A DNA stretch of 64,000 bases from assembly GCA_030141605.1 (NCBI GenBank), contig JAQGDQ010000365.1:36505-100504 (forward strand), read 5' to 3'. Shown here piece by piece: positions 44,214-53,488 of the stretch. Origin of the DNA: Tubiluchus corallicola. Lineage: Eukaryota > Priapulida > Priapulimorpha > Priapulimorphida > Tubiluchidae. The notes beneath the pieces are model-generated. The model saw nothing but the letters and a program-made list of their open reading frames with translations, was not told where the DNA came from and searched no databases. Made by a program: the position numbers and the translations under genes. The first letter of the stretch is position 1. Every line of letters starts with the position of its first letter.

Positions 44214-45251
44214 TTAATTTTTATAGTTTGTGCTTTTCATTAGGGTAAATACAAAAGAGGTGCCTTTTTCCGGTGTACTTTTGACCCGTATTGATTCTTC
44301 GTGTGCCTCTATAATATGTTTTACTATTGCCAGTCCAAGGCCTGTTCCTCCCTGTTCGCGAGAGCGACTTTTATCTACACGATAGAAGCGTTCAAATATA
44401 CGGGGTAGATATTTTTCCTCTATTCCAATGCCATTATCACTGATTTTTAACAATATACGTTTTCCTGTATCGGTAATTTTGACTTTTACATAACCACCCT
44501 TATGCCCATATTTTAATGCGTTTACAACAAGATTGCTTACGACTTCAAAGATTCTGTTTTTATCGGCATGTACTATTATTTTCGATTGGTCGGGATTTGA
44601 TGATAGGCTTAAGGCTATTTTACGCTTTTGCGCCTCCATTAGCTCCATTTCAAACACCTCTTTTACCAGGTTAACTATATTGAAGTTGCTATGATTCAGC
44701 TTGAGTTCTCCTGATTCAAGTTTTGTAATTGACTCCAGATCTTCTATTACTCCTATTATTCGGTCAACACTTTTTTCTGCACGTTCCAAGTAAAGCCTAT
44801 TTATTTCCGGATCATCTATTCCTCCATCAAGCAGAGTCAATATAAACCCTTGTATATTAAATATTGGTGTTTTCAGTTCGTGAGAGACATTTCCCAAAAA
44901 GTCCTTTCGATATCTTTCAAGGTCTCTTAGCCTTGTGATTTCTGCCATACTATCTATTGGCCTTTCTTCATCTGTCTCTTTAGTCAATATGGTAGTATCA
45001 CTTCCGCTATCCCTTTTATGTTGATAGGGGCTATTTTCTTCACGAGGAATTGATTTATAGTCGTTTTTAGTGTATGTTTTATTATTTATATATTTTATAA
45101 GTAAGAATGAAAGCACAAAGAACAGGAGAGCAAAAAACAGTATCCATATTTTCCCTTTGTCGGGATAGGCCACGACGCTCATAAGACAAAACAGGAGGGT
45201 TAGCAGGCTCGATAGCAGTAATAGACTATTTTTTGGTGAGTAGGTTGCCAT
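44214..45251 (-). CDS. PhoR-like sensor histidine kinase
   Basis: A 345-residue kinase with two N-terminal transmembrane helices (about 10-28 and 34-53) and almost no periplasmic loop. A charged cytoplasmic linker leads to the dimerisation box FLGNVSHELKTPI (phospho-acceptor His124) and the ATPase motifs NALKYG, DNGIGIEEKYLPRIFERFYRVD and GGTGLGLAIV. The lack of a sensory ectodomain and the neighbouring Pit gene with PhoU-like tail suggest PhoR-type phosphate control. It is transcribed away from the transporter across a 402-bp gap with a MITE. Confidence 0.88.
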   Translation of the reverse strand: MATYSPKNSLLLLSSLLTLLFCLMSVVAYPDKGKIWILFFALLFFVLSFLLIKYINNKTYTKNDYKSIPREENSPYQHKRDSGSDTTILTKETDEERPIDSMAEITRLRDLERYRKDFLGNVSHELKTPIFNIQGFILTLLDGGIDDPEINRLYLERAEKSVDRIIGVIEDLESITKLESGELKLNHSNFNIVNLVKEVFEMELMEAQKRKIALSLSSNPDQSKIIVHADKNRIFEVVSNLVVNALKYGHKGGYVKVKITDTGKRILLKISDNGIGIEEKYLPRIFERFYRVDKSRSREQGGTGLGLAIVKHIIEAHEESIRVKSTPEKGTSFVFTLMKSTNYKN

Positions 45252-45309
45252 TATTAGGTGTGGTATTAAGTGTTAAAGTATACTTATCACAGATCCATCA
45301 TGATATTAC

Positions 45310-45439
45310 GAGGCCCTTATAAAGTTTATTTTTCTATTAGCTTTTTGTTTAAATTCTCTGAAGAGGCCTTATTTACACTGGGTTTTCCATCAAGTTTTTC
45401 TTCAATATGAGTCAAAGTCTTTCGCCTTGCAAAGGTCTC
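45310..45439 (+). repeat. MITE-like interspersed repeat (copy 13)
   Basis: GAGGCCCTTATAA at the left and a perfect consensus right end TTGCAAAGGTCTC. Flanks are ATTAC (45305-45309) and ATTAT (45440-45444), four of five identical. It lies in the divergent gap between the kinase and the Pit transporter. Confidence 0.8.
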
Positions 45440-45608
45440 ATTATTTAATTTTATGTGGCACTATACTAATTTGTTTGGCTGCAAAGATCGCTATTTTGCA
45501 ATTATAATGCATCAAAGCGTTAAAATTAATCTGTTTCAGTAATGATATATTCAACTATAGGTAATGATAATTTAACACTGTGATGGTAAGTCAGATAAAT
45601 TGTGCTTT

Positions 45609-45616
45609 TATCTTTG
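45609..45616 (+). promoter_or_regulatory. Candidate -7 box of the Pit transporter gene (TATCTTTG)
   Basis: A full TAnnTTTG match 37 bases before ATG 45654. A paired -33 TTTG is not evident. It supports starting the gene at 45654 rather than the TTG at 45639. Confidence 0.45.
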
Positions 45617-45653
45617 AGACACAAATTTTAAAGCAGAATTGGGAAAAGTTACT

Positions 45654-47900
45654 ATGGATAATTTTTACCTTATATTGGTAGTAGTATTATTTGCTCTGGC
45701 AATATCAGATCTAATAGTTGGTGTCAGCAATGATGCTGTGAACTTTCTTAATTCAGCTATTGGCGCAAAAGCTGCTCCTAAGTGGATAATTTTTACTGTA
45801 GCGGGGTTGGGAGTGCTTATAGGTGCTACTTTTTCGAGTGGTATGATGGAGGTTGCCCGTAAAGGTATTTTTCATCCTGACATGTTTTATTTTAAGGAGA
45901 TAATGATCATCTTTATTGCAGTAATGATTACAGATATCATTCTGCTTGATGCGTTCAATACTTTTGGGTTGCCTACCTCCACTACTGTATCTATTGTTTT
46001 TGAGCTTCTTGGAGCGGCTATTGCAGTATCAATAGTAAAATTGCAACGCGCGGGAGAGTCTTTCTACGAATTTTCCAAGTATATCAATAGTGAGAAGGCT
46101 GTTGCTATTATTGGCGGAATACTTTTGTCTGTGGTTGTTGCTTTCTGTATTGGGGCTATAATTCAGTGGATTACCAGAGTTATTTTCACCTTTAATTTTA
46201 AGAAAAAGGCAAAGTATTATACTCCTGTTTTTGGAGGAGTCGCAATCGCTATAATCACTCATTTTATTATAGTGAAAGGGGCAAAGGGGGCGTCATGGCT
46301 TTCAGAGGAACAGACCGAGAGTATAAAAGAGAATGTAGGGTTGATTTTTCTGTACAGTTTTCTGGGGTGGAGCGCAGTTTTGCAGATTGCCCGGCTTTTG
46401 TTTAAAAGGTTTGATGTATTAAAGTTTATAGTGCTTATCGGCACCTTCTCTCTTGCAATGGCATTTGCAGGTAACGACCTGGTTAATTTTATTGGTGTCC
46501 CGTTGGCAGGGTTGGAGTCATTTAAGGCGTGGAGTGCAGCAGGGTCTAGTCCAGATTTTGCAATGGAGGTACTGAATGAGCCTGTAAGAACAAATACTTA
46601 CATATTGATTATTGCAGGAGTTATAATGATGGTGACACTAGTTACTTCTCGTAAGGCACGCTCGGTTGTGGCAACTACAGTAAATCTCTCCCGCCAGAAT
46701 GAGGGTGATGAGAGGTTTGCCCCGTCTGTTGCGTCAAGAGCTTTGGTAAGAAGCGCTATTCTCACGGGGGACAAGATTAATAGAGTATTGGGGAAAAGAG
46801 TAGTAAGCTGGATATCATCGAGGTTTGAGCAGCATGAATCCGGTAAAGAGGGGGTTGATTATCCAGCATTTGACAAAGTACGGGCTACAAGCAATCTTGT
46901 TGTTGCGTCTGCACTTATCTCTATAGGTACCAGTCTTAAGCTTCCATTGTCAACAACTTATGTTACATTCATGGTGGCTATGGGAACTTCACTTGCCGAT
47001 AAGGCGTGGGATCGTGAGTCGGCAGTTTATCGTATTTCAGGAGTGTTTGCTGTTGTTGGGGGGTGGTTTCTTACCGCTCTGGTAGCTTTTAGTGTTTCGG
47101 GGTTTGTAGGGTTTGTGATTGCGGTAAGTGGGAAGTTTATGGTTTTTGTATTTGTGGGGGTTGCAATATTTATGGTGGCACGAACTTATATGCACCACAG
47201 AAAGAGGGAGTTGGAGACGCATGATGAAGATGATTTTCCAGAGCCTGTTGTCGGGGTCGAGAAGGTGCTTGCCAAGTCAAATCAAAAAATTATAAATGTG
47301 ATCATATCGTCTTCTAAGGTGTATTATGTCGCTTTTGATAGCTTTTTTGAGCAAAATCGCAAAAAGCTGGGGGCAATGGTTGAGGAGGTAAAGAGTCTCG
47401 ACCGCCTCACAAGCAAGCTAAGGGCTAAGATTCCTAAGATTGTGCATAAGTTGCAGGTGGACGATTCATTTGAGACGACTGGCCATCATTATGCACAGGT
47501 TGTTGGTTATCTATGTGAGATGTCACAGTCTGTTAAGTATGTCATACGCCCGCTTTATGATCATCTTGATAATAATCATAAGCCGTTTGTAGAGTCACAG
47601 GTAGCAGAGCTGAAACAATTCAGGATAGCGGTTTCTGATTTTTTCAATCTTGCTCTTCATATCGTGAAGGAGTCGCGATTTGAGCAGGTTGCTGAGCTTA
47701 TATCGAAAAGACAGGAGATAGTGAGTGTTATTCAGGGGTTGGGAAAGAATCAGGTGAAGCGTATAAAGCGAGAGAAAATGAGCAGCCGAAATTCTATGTT
47801 ATATTTCAATATTATGTCAGAGACAAAGAATCTCTTGCTGCAAACGGAAAATCTTGTAAATTCAACACGAGATTTTACTGTTCATACAGCAGTAAAATAG
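45654..47900 (+). CDS. Pit-family inorganic phosphate transporter with C-terminal PhoU-like domain
   Basis: The 748-residue protein (ATG 45654, MDNFYLILVVVLFAL) has two Pit/PHO4 signature halves: LIVGVSNDAVNFLNSAIGAKAAPKW with FGLPTSTTVSIVFELLG near the N-terminus, and GNDLVNFIGVPLAGLES with LKLPLSTTYVTFMVAMGTSLADKAW in the middle, with about ten transmembrane helices. Residues about 560-745 form a soluble helical domain with PhoU-like composition (YLCEMSQSVKYVIRPLYDHLDNNHKP). Pit proteins carry metal-phosphate by proton symport; the fused PhoU-like domain probably regulates it. It lies beside a PhoBR-like pair. Confidence 0.88.
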   Translation: MDNFYLILVVVLFALAISDLIVGVSNDAVNFLNSAIGAKAAPKWIIFTVAGLGVLIGATFSSGMMEVARKGIFHPDMFYFKEIMIIFIAVMITDIILLDAFNTFGLPTSTTVSIVFELLGAAIAVSIVKLQRAGESFYEFSKYINSEKAVAIIGGILLSVVVAFCIGAIIQWITRVIFTFNFKKKAKYYTPVFGGVAIAIITHFIIVKGAKGASWLSEEQTESIKENVGLIFLYSFLGWSAVLQIARLLFKRFDVLKFIVLIGTFSLAMAFAGNDLVNFIGVPLAGLESFKAWSAAGSSPDFAMEVLNEPVRTNTYILIIAGVIMMVTLVTSRKARSVVATTVNLSRQNEGDERFAPSVASRALVRSAILTGDKINRVLGKRVVSWISSRFEQHESGKEGVDYPAFDKVRATSNLVVASALISIGTSLKLPLSTTYVTFMVAMGTSLADKAWDRESAVYRISGVFAVVGGWFLTALVAFSVSGFVGFVIAVSGKFMVFVFVGVAIFMVARTYMHHRKRELETHDEDDFPEPVVGVEKVLAKSNQKIINVIISSSKVYYVAFDSFFEQNRKKLGAMVEEVKSLDRLTSKLRAKIPKIVHKLQVDDSFETTGHHYAQVVGYLCEMSQSVKYVIRPLYDHLDNNHKPFVESQVAELKQFRIAVSDFFNLALHIVKESRFEQVAELISKRQEIVSVIQGLGKNQVKRIKREKMSSRNSMLYFNIMSETKNLLLQTENLVNSTRDFTVHTAVK

Positions 47901-48090
47901 AGTTCAGCAAAGAGTTCAAGCATAGAGTTTAGCAAAAAAGGGGGGGTAAGGTTTTTTGCAAGCCTGCTGATGTTGTTTTATAGAGGGTGGAAGTTGCTTG
48001 AAAGGGTACTTTAGGAGAGTGGTGAAAGTGCCCTCAGTTTATAGTAGAGCGTAGTGCTCAAGACTTATGTTCCCCACTCTGTTTTTCAGC

Positions 48091-48205
48091 GAGTCCTGTA
48101 TTAAAATTCATCTTTTTATTAACATTTTTGTCGAAATCCTCACTGGGTCAGTAAATTGTTGTTTCTCATCGATGAGTTGAAGCGTTTTGCTTTGTAAAGA
48201 GGTCG
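48091..48205 (+). repeat. MITE-like interspersed repeat, ends eroded (copy 14)
   Basis: GAGTCCTGTATTAAAATTC, then the short-subtype core TTTTTGTCGAAATCCTCACT and GTTTCTCATCGATGAGTTG, ending TTTGCTTTGTAAAGAGGTC. It lies between the convergent Pit and fba genes. Confidence 0.65.
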
Positions 48206-48229
48206 ATTTATAAGGCTTGCTGGAATGAT

Positions 48230-48264
48230 AAAAAGGAGCTACCCCTTTTGGAGCACTCCTTTTT
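48230..48264 (-). terminator. Intrinsic terminator of fba
   Basis: AAAAAGGAG (48230-48238) pairs perfectly with CTCCTTTTT (48256-48264), 44 bases beyond the fba stop on the minus strand, and the minus-strand reading ends in a T-run. An inner GCT/AGC pairing extends the stem. Confidence 0.75.
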
Positions 48265-48307
48265 GATTAAATTCACAAAATTTGAGTTTGTCCTGAAAAT
48301 ATTCTGT

Positions 48308-49303
48308 TTAAGCTTTCCCAGCCGAGCCGAGCACATTTTCATTTTTATACTTGTACAGCTCTTTTAATGCTTCTCGTGCAGGCCCTAAGTATTTACGCGG
48401 GTCAAATTCTGCAGGTTGTTCATTAAAGACCTTACGTACGGCAGCGGTCATAGCGAGTCGTCCGTCTGAGTCGATGTTTACTTTACAAACTGCTGATCTT
48501 GCAGCTTTGCGTAACCACTCTTCAGGGATTCCTATCGCATCTTTCAATGCGCCTCCATTTTTGTTGATTACCTCAACCTGCTTCGGAGGAACTGAAGAGG
48601 ATCCGTGGAGGACAATAGGAAAGCCAGGCACTCTTTTCTCTATATCTTCGAGAATATCAAAACGCAATTCAGGTGGTACTAAAACCCCATCAGTATTCCT
48701 GGTACACTGATCTGGTGTAAATTTATTTGCGCCGTGCGAAGTCCCGATTGAGATAGCAAGTGAGTCGACGCCTGTCCTTTTCACAAAGTCTTCAACCTCT
48801 TCGGGCTGAGTGTATGTAGATTTTTCTGCAACCACATCATCTTCCACTCCAGCCAAAACACCTAATTCTCCTTCAACTGTAACATTGTGTTTATGTGCGT
48901 ATTCTACCACTTTTTTTGTTAAAGCGACGTTGTCTTCATATTTATGATGAGAGCCGTCAATCATTACAGAAGAAAACCCATTGTCGATACAATCTTTACA
49001 GAGTTCAAAGGTGTCTCCATGGTCAAGATGAAGAACAATAGGGATTTCATATCCCAACTCTTTTACGTATTCAACAGCGCCACGAGCCATGTTACGAAGT
49101 AGTGTTGAGTTTGCATATTTTCTTGCACCCGACGAAACCTGTAGTATTACTGGTGATCTTGTTTCAACACATGCCTGTAGGATCGCCTGCATCTGCTCCA
49201 TATTGTTAAAGTTGTATGCAGGGACCGCATAACCGCCATTAACGGCTTTTTTGAACAATTCTACTGAATTGACAAGTCCTAGATCTTTATAACTAATAAC
49301 CAT
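48308..49303 (-). CDS. fba: Class II fructose-bisphosphate aldolase
   Basis: Cleaves fructose 1,6-bisphosphate in glycolysis with a zinc cofactor. The 331-residue protein has VPAYNFNNMEQMQAIL, the catalytic Asp94 and zinc His95 in LHLDHGD, DGSHHKYEDNVALTKKVVEYAH, GEYELGVL-like GELGVLAGVEDDV, and HGSSSVPPKQV. It is of the class IIB type with a C-terminal arm. It has its own terminator and is monocistronic. Confidence 0.95.
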   Translation of the reverse strand: MVISYKDLGLVNSVELFKKAVNGGYAVPAYNFNNMEQMQAILQACVETRSPVILQVSSGARKYANSTLLRNMARGAVEYVKELGYEIPIVLHLDHGDTFELCKDCIDNGFSSVMIDGSHHKYEDNVALTKKVVEYAHKHNVTVEGELGVLAGVEDDVVAEKSTYTQPEEVEDFVKRTGVDSLAISIGTSHGANKFTPDQCTRNTDGVLVPPELRFDILEDIEKRVPGFPIVLHGSSSVPPKQVEVINKNGGALKDAIGIPEEWLRKAARSAVCKVNIDSDGRLAMTAAVRKVFNEQPAEFDPRKYLGPAREALKELYKYKNENVLGSAGKA

Positions 49304-49605
49304 AATTTGATATAGATTTTAAAAATGTTAGTAATTCAATTTATTTAAACTGTTATAAAAGTGTAATAAGATATTACAAGGTATAAAATTACAAAAAACA
49401 TGCTTTGGGAGTGGCTTTTTCGAAATGATTGCTCATATTTGCGCTGACAATTATTGTTTGTATATGTGTGAAATGCCTGTCTGTTTGGTATTTGGAACAT
49501 ATTAATTAATTATTAATACTAACTTTTGTCAAAGCAGTGGAGGGGTTGGCTAATTCAGTTATTCCCTCTCGAGTTTGTTGCCTAAAGTAGTATATTATTA
49601 GGTCT
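49304..49605. other. 302-bp divergent gap between fba and the NSS transporter
   Basis: AT-rich and without ORF, RNA gene or recognisable MITE copy. It should hold both promoters; neither shows a clean TTTG/TAnnTTTG pair. TACCTTGT on the minus strand is close to the -7 consensus for fba. Confidence 0.3.
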
Positions 49606-50949
49606 ATGCGCAACAATAGAGATGGCTTTTCCAGCCGGTTTGGAATTATAGCAGCTGCTGCTGGTTCGGCAGTTGGGTTAGGAAATATATGGAGATTCCC
49701 CTATACTGTGGGTGAAAATGGAGGGGGAGCATTTTTGCTACTTTACCTGGTGTTTATTTTTTTGATTGGTATTCCTTTAATGCTTACGGAGCTGTCTCTG
49801 GGACGGGGTGCTCAACGTAATGCATTTGGAACATTTAAAACGCTTGGATCTAGCAATAAGTGGGGTGTTGTAGGATTGATAGGGGTTGTTGCTGCATTTA
49901 TAATTTTATCGTTTTACAGCGCTGTAGCAGGATGGGTTCTGGAGTATACTGCTCAGGCGGTAAAAAACGGATTTGCTGGGAAAGACCCTACGGCTATTGC
50001 CGATATGTTTAAAGGCTTGTCAGATATGCCTTTCAGGACAGTGGCGTGGATGCTGTTGTTCATGGCTATGACTGCCGGCATAGTTACGGCAGGAATTAAA
50101 AAGGGGATAGAGAAGTATACTAAAATATTGATGCCGTTATTGTTAGTGATAGTTGTGATACTCAGTGTCAGAGCAGTATTACTACCTGGTGCATTTGAAG
50201 GGGTGAAGTTTCTTTTTAAGCCGGACTTCTCAAAGATATCGAAAAATAGTGTTCTGGAAGCGATGGGGCAGGCATTCTTTTCTCTTAGTTTAGGTATGGG
50301 AACAATTATAACATATGGTTCATATGTCAAGAAAGATGTGAAGATGATAGGTACAGCTACTACTGTTTCACTGGCAGATACGTTGGTGGCTGTCTTGGCA
50401 GGCATAGCAATTTTTCCTGCCGTTTTTGCTTTTGGTATTAAGCCAGATTCGGGGCCGGAGCTGGTGTTCGTTACTTTGCCTATAGTATTTCAGCAGATGG
50501 CGGGGGGATATATTTTTTCAGTAGTATTTTTCCTTCTTATGACAATAGCTGCACTTACTTCGTCCATATCTTTGTTAGAGGTTGTGGTTATTTACTTTTC
50601 GGAAGAGCTGAAAATGACAAGGAAGGCTGCAACATGGCTTGCTACCAGTACGATTTCTATCTTTGGCGTATTGTGCTCTCTCTCTAGCGGAGTGTTGTCA
50701 GAGTTTACCGTATTTGGCCAGACAGTATTTATGCTTTTTAATTATATTTCTTCAAATATACTTCTTCCACTTGGAGGGGTTATGATAACGATTTTTGCGG
50801 GATGGCATGTCAAAAAGAGAATTTTGAAGGGAGAGATTGTGAATAGTGAAATGGAGGGCAGGCTGTTTGGGATATACATCAAGCTGTTGAAATACTTTGT
50901 TCCGGTAGTAATAACACTGGTTTTTTTGCGTGGAATAGGGTTGTTGTAA
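49606..50949 (+). CDS. Sodium-dependent transporter of the NSS (SNF) family
   Basis: A 447-residue membrane protein with the NSS opening FSSRFGIIAAAAGSAVGLGNIWRFPYTVGENGGGAFLLLYL, which carries the Na+ site residues of helix 1, and LTELSLGRGAQRNAFGTF. About eleven transmembrane helices, matching bacterial NSS proteins such as MhsT. They take up amino acids or related amines with Na+. Substrate not predictable. Good ATG at 49606, no ribosome site. Confidence 0.92.
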   Translation: MRNNRDGFSSRFGIIAAAAGSAVGLGNIWRFPYTVGENGGGAFLLLYLVFIFLIGIPLMLTELSLGRGAQRNAFGTFKTLGSSNKWGVVGLIGVVAAFIILSFYSAVAGWVLEYTAQAVKNGFAGKDPTAIADMFKGLSDMPFRTVAWMLLFMAMTAGIVTAGIKKGIEKYTKILMPLLLVIVVILSVRAVLLPGAFEGVKFLFKPDFSKISKNSVLEAMGQAFFSLSLGMGTIITYGSYVKKDVKMIGTATTVSLADTLVAVLAGIAIFPAVFAFGIKPDSGPELVFVTLPIVFQQMAGGYIFSVVFFLLMTIAALTSSISLLEVVVIYFSEELKMTRKAATWLATSTISIFGVLCSLSSGVLSEFTVFGQTVFMLFNYISSNILLPLGGVMITIFAGWHVKKRILKGEIVNSEMEGRLFGIYIKLLKYFVPVVITLVFLRGIGLL

Positions 50950-51038
50950 GCTTTAAAAGAGAGGTGCTGTTACATAAGAGGTTAATATTTTTGAGTATAT
51001 TTTATTAACTTTCATACACAATTTTAGTATGATATGTT

Positions 51039-51968
51039 GTGAAATATAAGAGCTACTTTACGTTTACCAGGGCAGAGAAAACGGGGATCATTGTTCTTCT
51101 GTTTATCATATTGATAACAGGATTGGTAAATCTATTGATGGTTTACATTGTAAAGGAAGAGCCGGTTGATTTTTCAGAGTGGGAGATACAAGTTGAAAAA
51201 TTTGATAGTTCTGAGCTAGACAGCAACAAGGTACCTGTTTTGCTGAGGTGCAAAAGGTTTGATCCCAACAGTGTGACGGAGGAGACTCTTTTGACGATGG
51301 GTTTGCCCGAGTACGTGGCAAGAAACTGGGTGAAATATATTGATAGCGGGGGAAAGTTCAGGGAGCGATCGGATATAAAGAAAGTTTACGGTCTCAGTGA
51401 AGAGCATTACGAGCAGTTGAAGGAGTATGTTGTTATTCCCCGTATTGAGAGAGGAGATACCCCGGAAAGTGTGGTGCCGTTGAAAGAGCATATAGAGGAT
51501 GCTGTGGCAGCAACTGATGATAGTTTTAGGAGTGCAGAAACGAAAAAAGAGCGTAGTCCACTGCCGGTGTATATTAGTATTGACCTTAACAGTGCGGACA
51601 CCACTCAATTGGAAGTTTTGCCGGGTATTGGCCCTGTGCTGTCAAAACGCATTGTGAAATACAGAGATCTGCTTGGAGGATACTGCAATATAGAGCAGTT
51701 GAAAGAGGTGTACGGGCTAAAAGATGAGTTTTATGAGAGAGCTGCCCCTCATCTGGTTGTTGATAGTAGTAAGGTGGTAAAGCTAAATGTAAATTTCGCA
51801 ACTACTGGGGAGCTGGCAAGACATCCATATATCAGCATAGAAAATGCACGCAAAGTGTCCAGCATAAAGAGTTATAGAGGAAAAATAAAAGATATTAATG
51901 AAGTAAGAGAGGTTTTTTATAAGGAGGGGGAGCTGGAAAAGCTGGAACCTTACCTGCTATTTCAATAA
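51039..51968 (+). CDS. Membrane-anchored helix-hairpin-helix protein
   Basis: A 309-residue protein (GTG start at 51039) with one N-terminal transmembrane helix (about 15-38) and a series of ComEA-like HhH segments: FDPNSVTEETLLTMGLPEYVARNWVKY, DLNSADTTQLEVLPGIGPVLSKRIVKYRD and FATTGELARHPYISIENARKV. A 40-residue Ser/Glu-rich linker separates the first from the others. ComEA-type domains bind double-stranded DNA; this multi-HhH anchored form is common in Bacteroidetes and may act in DNA uptake or envelope scaffolding. Not part of an operon with the following rpsU. Confidence 0.78.
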   Translation: MKYKSYFTFTRAEKTGIIVLLFIILITGLVNLLMVYIVKEEPVDFSEWEIQVEKFDSSELDSNKVPVLLRCKRFDPNSVTEETLLTMGLPEYVARNWVKYIDSGGKFRERSDIKKVYGLSEEHYEQLKEYVVIPRIERGDTPESVVPLKEHIEDAVAATDDSFRSAETKKERSPLPVYISIDLNSADTTQLEVLPGIGPVLSKRIVKYRDLLGGYCNIEQLKEVYGLKDEFYERAAPHLVVDSSKVVKLNVNFATTGELARHPYISIENARKVSSIKSYRGKIKDINEVREVFYKEGELEKLEPYLLFQ

Positions 51969-52005
51969 GAGAAGTAAAAGATGTTTTACTTGCTTTTCAG
52001 AGTTT

Positions 52006-52082
52006 ACATTTAAGTTAAGCTACGATTTTTCACTCGAGTTTTTCTCAACCTAAACCCAAATATCTTATTTTGTAAAAGTCTA
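52006..52082 (+). repeat. MITE-like interspersed repeat, 3' part (copy 15)
   Basis: GATTTTTCACTCGAGTTTTT and CTCAACCTAAACCCAAATA are consensus-like and the right end reads TTGTAAAAGTCTA. The left half is deleted or unrecognisable. Confidence 0.55.
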
Positions 52083-52206
52083 GCTGTGGGGTTTTTATCG
52101 ATTTTTCTTTGCGGGAGTTAAAATTTTCGCAATGCGAAAGTTTTATTTTGCATTTTTCCATAATTAACTTTGCCCGGACTTTAACGCCGGAGTAATATTG
52201 TTGCAG

Positions 52207-52238
52207 TTTGTTTTAGAAAAAGAATATTAATAAATTTG
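52207..52238 (+). promoter_or_regulatory. Predicted rpsU promoter (TTTG - 20 nt - TAAATTTG)
   Basis: TTTG at 52207-52210 and TAAATTTG at 52231-52238 with a 20-base spacer are the best match in the window to the Bacteroidetes consensus. Transcription would start near 52246, about 50 bases before the S21 ATG. Confidence 0.7.
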
Positions 52239-52295
52239 CAGCACATAGGGATGATTTTTCCTGTCAGCAAATAATAAGTAATTATAAGAGTTGTT

Positions 52296-52487
52296 ATGAT
52301 AGTAATTCCGTTGAAAGAAGGAGAGAACATTGAGCGCGCTCTTAAACGTTTTAAGAGAAAGTTTGAAAGGACAGGCGTTGTTAAGGAGCTTCGCGAGCGC
52401 TCGGCTTTTATTAAACCTTCTGTGAGGCGTCGCGCTGTGGTAAAAAAGGCTGTATATGCTCAGCAAATGCAGCGTGAAGAAGATTAA
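52296..52487 (+). CDS. rpsU: 30S ribosomal protein S21
   Basis: The 63-residue basic protein starts MIVIPLKEGENIERALKRFK and continues KFERTGVVKELRERSAF, the S21 pattern, ending in an Arg/Lys-rich helix. In Bacteroidetes S21 takes part in sequestering the anti-Shine-Dalgarno, which fits the near absence of SD sites here. It heads the rpsU-xer-hpf run and has the strongest promoter match in the window. Confidence 0.95.
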   Translation: MIVIPLKEGENIERALKRFKRKFERTGVVKELRERSAFIKPSVRRRAVVKKAVYAQQMQREED

Positions 52488-52570
52488 ATGTGTGAATAGA
52501 GAGGGAATGGGGATTTTCAATAGGCATTTTTTTGTATATTGAATTCTGAATTTTTTTTATCCGATTTACC

Positions 52571-53458
52571 ATGCTATATCAGGATTCGTTTTTGGACTAT
52601 ATTAAGTACGAAAAACGTTACTCTCCATCAACTATAGTTGCGTACAAAAAGGATCTTGACCAGTTTTTTTCATTTGGAGAGAAATTAATTGACAGTCTTT
52701 CTGTTCATAGTATTGATTTTCATCTAATTAGGGGGTGGGTTGTTTCTCTTATGGAAGATGGTATTAATCCTGTTTCTGTTAGGCGAAAGATCTCAACATT
52801 AAAGTCCTATTTTAAGTTTTTGATGAGGCAAGAGGTAATCTCTGTTAGCCCTATGGATAAGATTATCCCCCCTAAGGCTGGGAAGAGGCTTCCTGTCTTT
52901 TTACAAGAACAAGAGATAAATATGCTTCTTGATGGGGATTTTTTTTCTGACGATTTTGATGGCCTTCGTGATAAAGCGATAATTAGCTTGTTCTATGGGA
53001 CAGGAGTGAGGTTATCGGAGTTGAGGGGTGTGAAGATAAATGATATTGACACCTCTGAACATATTGTAAAAGTTAAAGGGAAGCGGAGGAAAGAGCGCAT
53101 TGTACCATATCCAAAGGAGGTGTCGTCTATTATACTTGAGTATATTGAAAGCAGGAATGAGCTTTTTGGGGAGGCAGAAGAGTATCTATTTCTTACGAGC
53201 AAAGGGAAAGTTGTGTATGAAAAGCTGCTGTATCGTGTAGTAAACAAACATTTGGCAAAAGTTACTACACTACACAAGAAGAGCCCCCATGTTTTACGAC
53301 ACAGTTTTGCGACTCATCTGTTGAATAATGGGGCAGAGCTAAATGCCATAAAGGAACTTTTAGGGCATGCCAATCTTTCAGCAACGCAAGTCTATACACA
53401 TGTGACATTTAAAAAAATGAAAGATGTTTATAAACAGGCTCATCCAAGAGGAGCTTAA
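52571..53458 (+). CDS. Tyrosine recombinase of the XerC/XerD family
   Basis: A 295-residue integrase with an N-terminal SAM-like core-binding domain (about 1-90) and a catalytic domain with Arg147 (GTGVRLSEL), the His240-x-x-Arg243 box (HVLRHSFATHLL), His266 (LLGHANLS) and nucleophile Tyr275 (TQVYTHV). Size and lack of extra domains fit chromosome-dimer resolution by Xer at dif. Its place between rpsU and hpf is the standard Bacteroidetes one, so it is a housekeeping gene rather than part of an integrated element. I cannot tell XerC from XerD. Confidence 0.9.
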   Translation: MLYQDSFLDYIKYEKRYSPSTIVAYKKDLDQFFSFGEKLIDSLSVHSIDFHLIRGWVVSLMEDGINPVSVRRKISTLKSYFKFLMRQEVISVSPMDKIIPPKAGKRLPVFLQEQEINMLLDGDFFSDDFDGLRDKAIISLFYGTGVRLSELRGVKINDIDTSEHIVKVKGKRRKERIVPYPKEVSSIILEYIESRNELFGEAEEYLFLTSKGKVVYEKLLYRVVNKHLAKVTTLHKKSPHVLRHSFATHLLNNGAELNAIKELLGHANLSATQVYTHVTFKKMKDVYKQAHPRGA

Positions 53459-53488
53459 ATAAAAAGTAAAAACAGAGGAGAATACATT

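Noticed and set aside
52571-53458. Integrase of a mobile element
   Set aside because: Size, motifs and the rpsU-xer-hpf context mark it as a housekeeping Xer recombinase.
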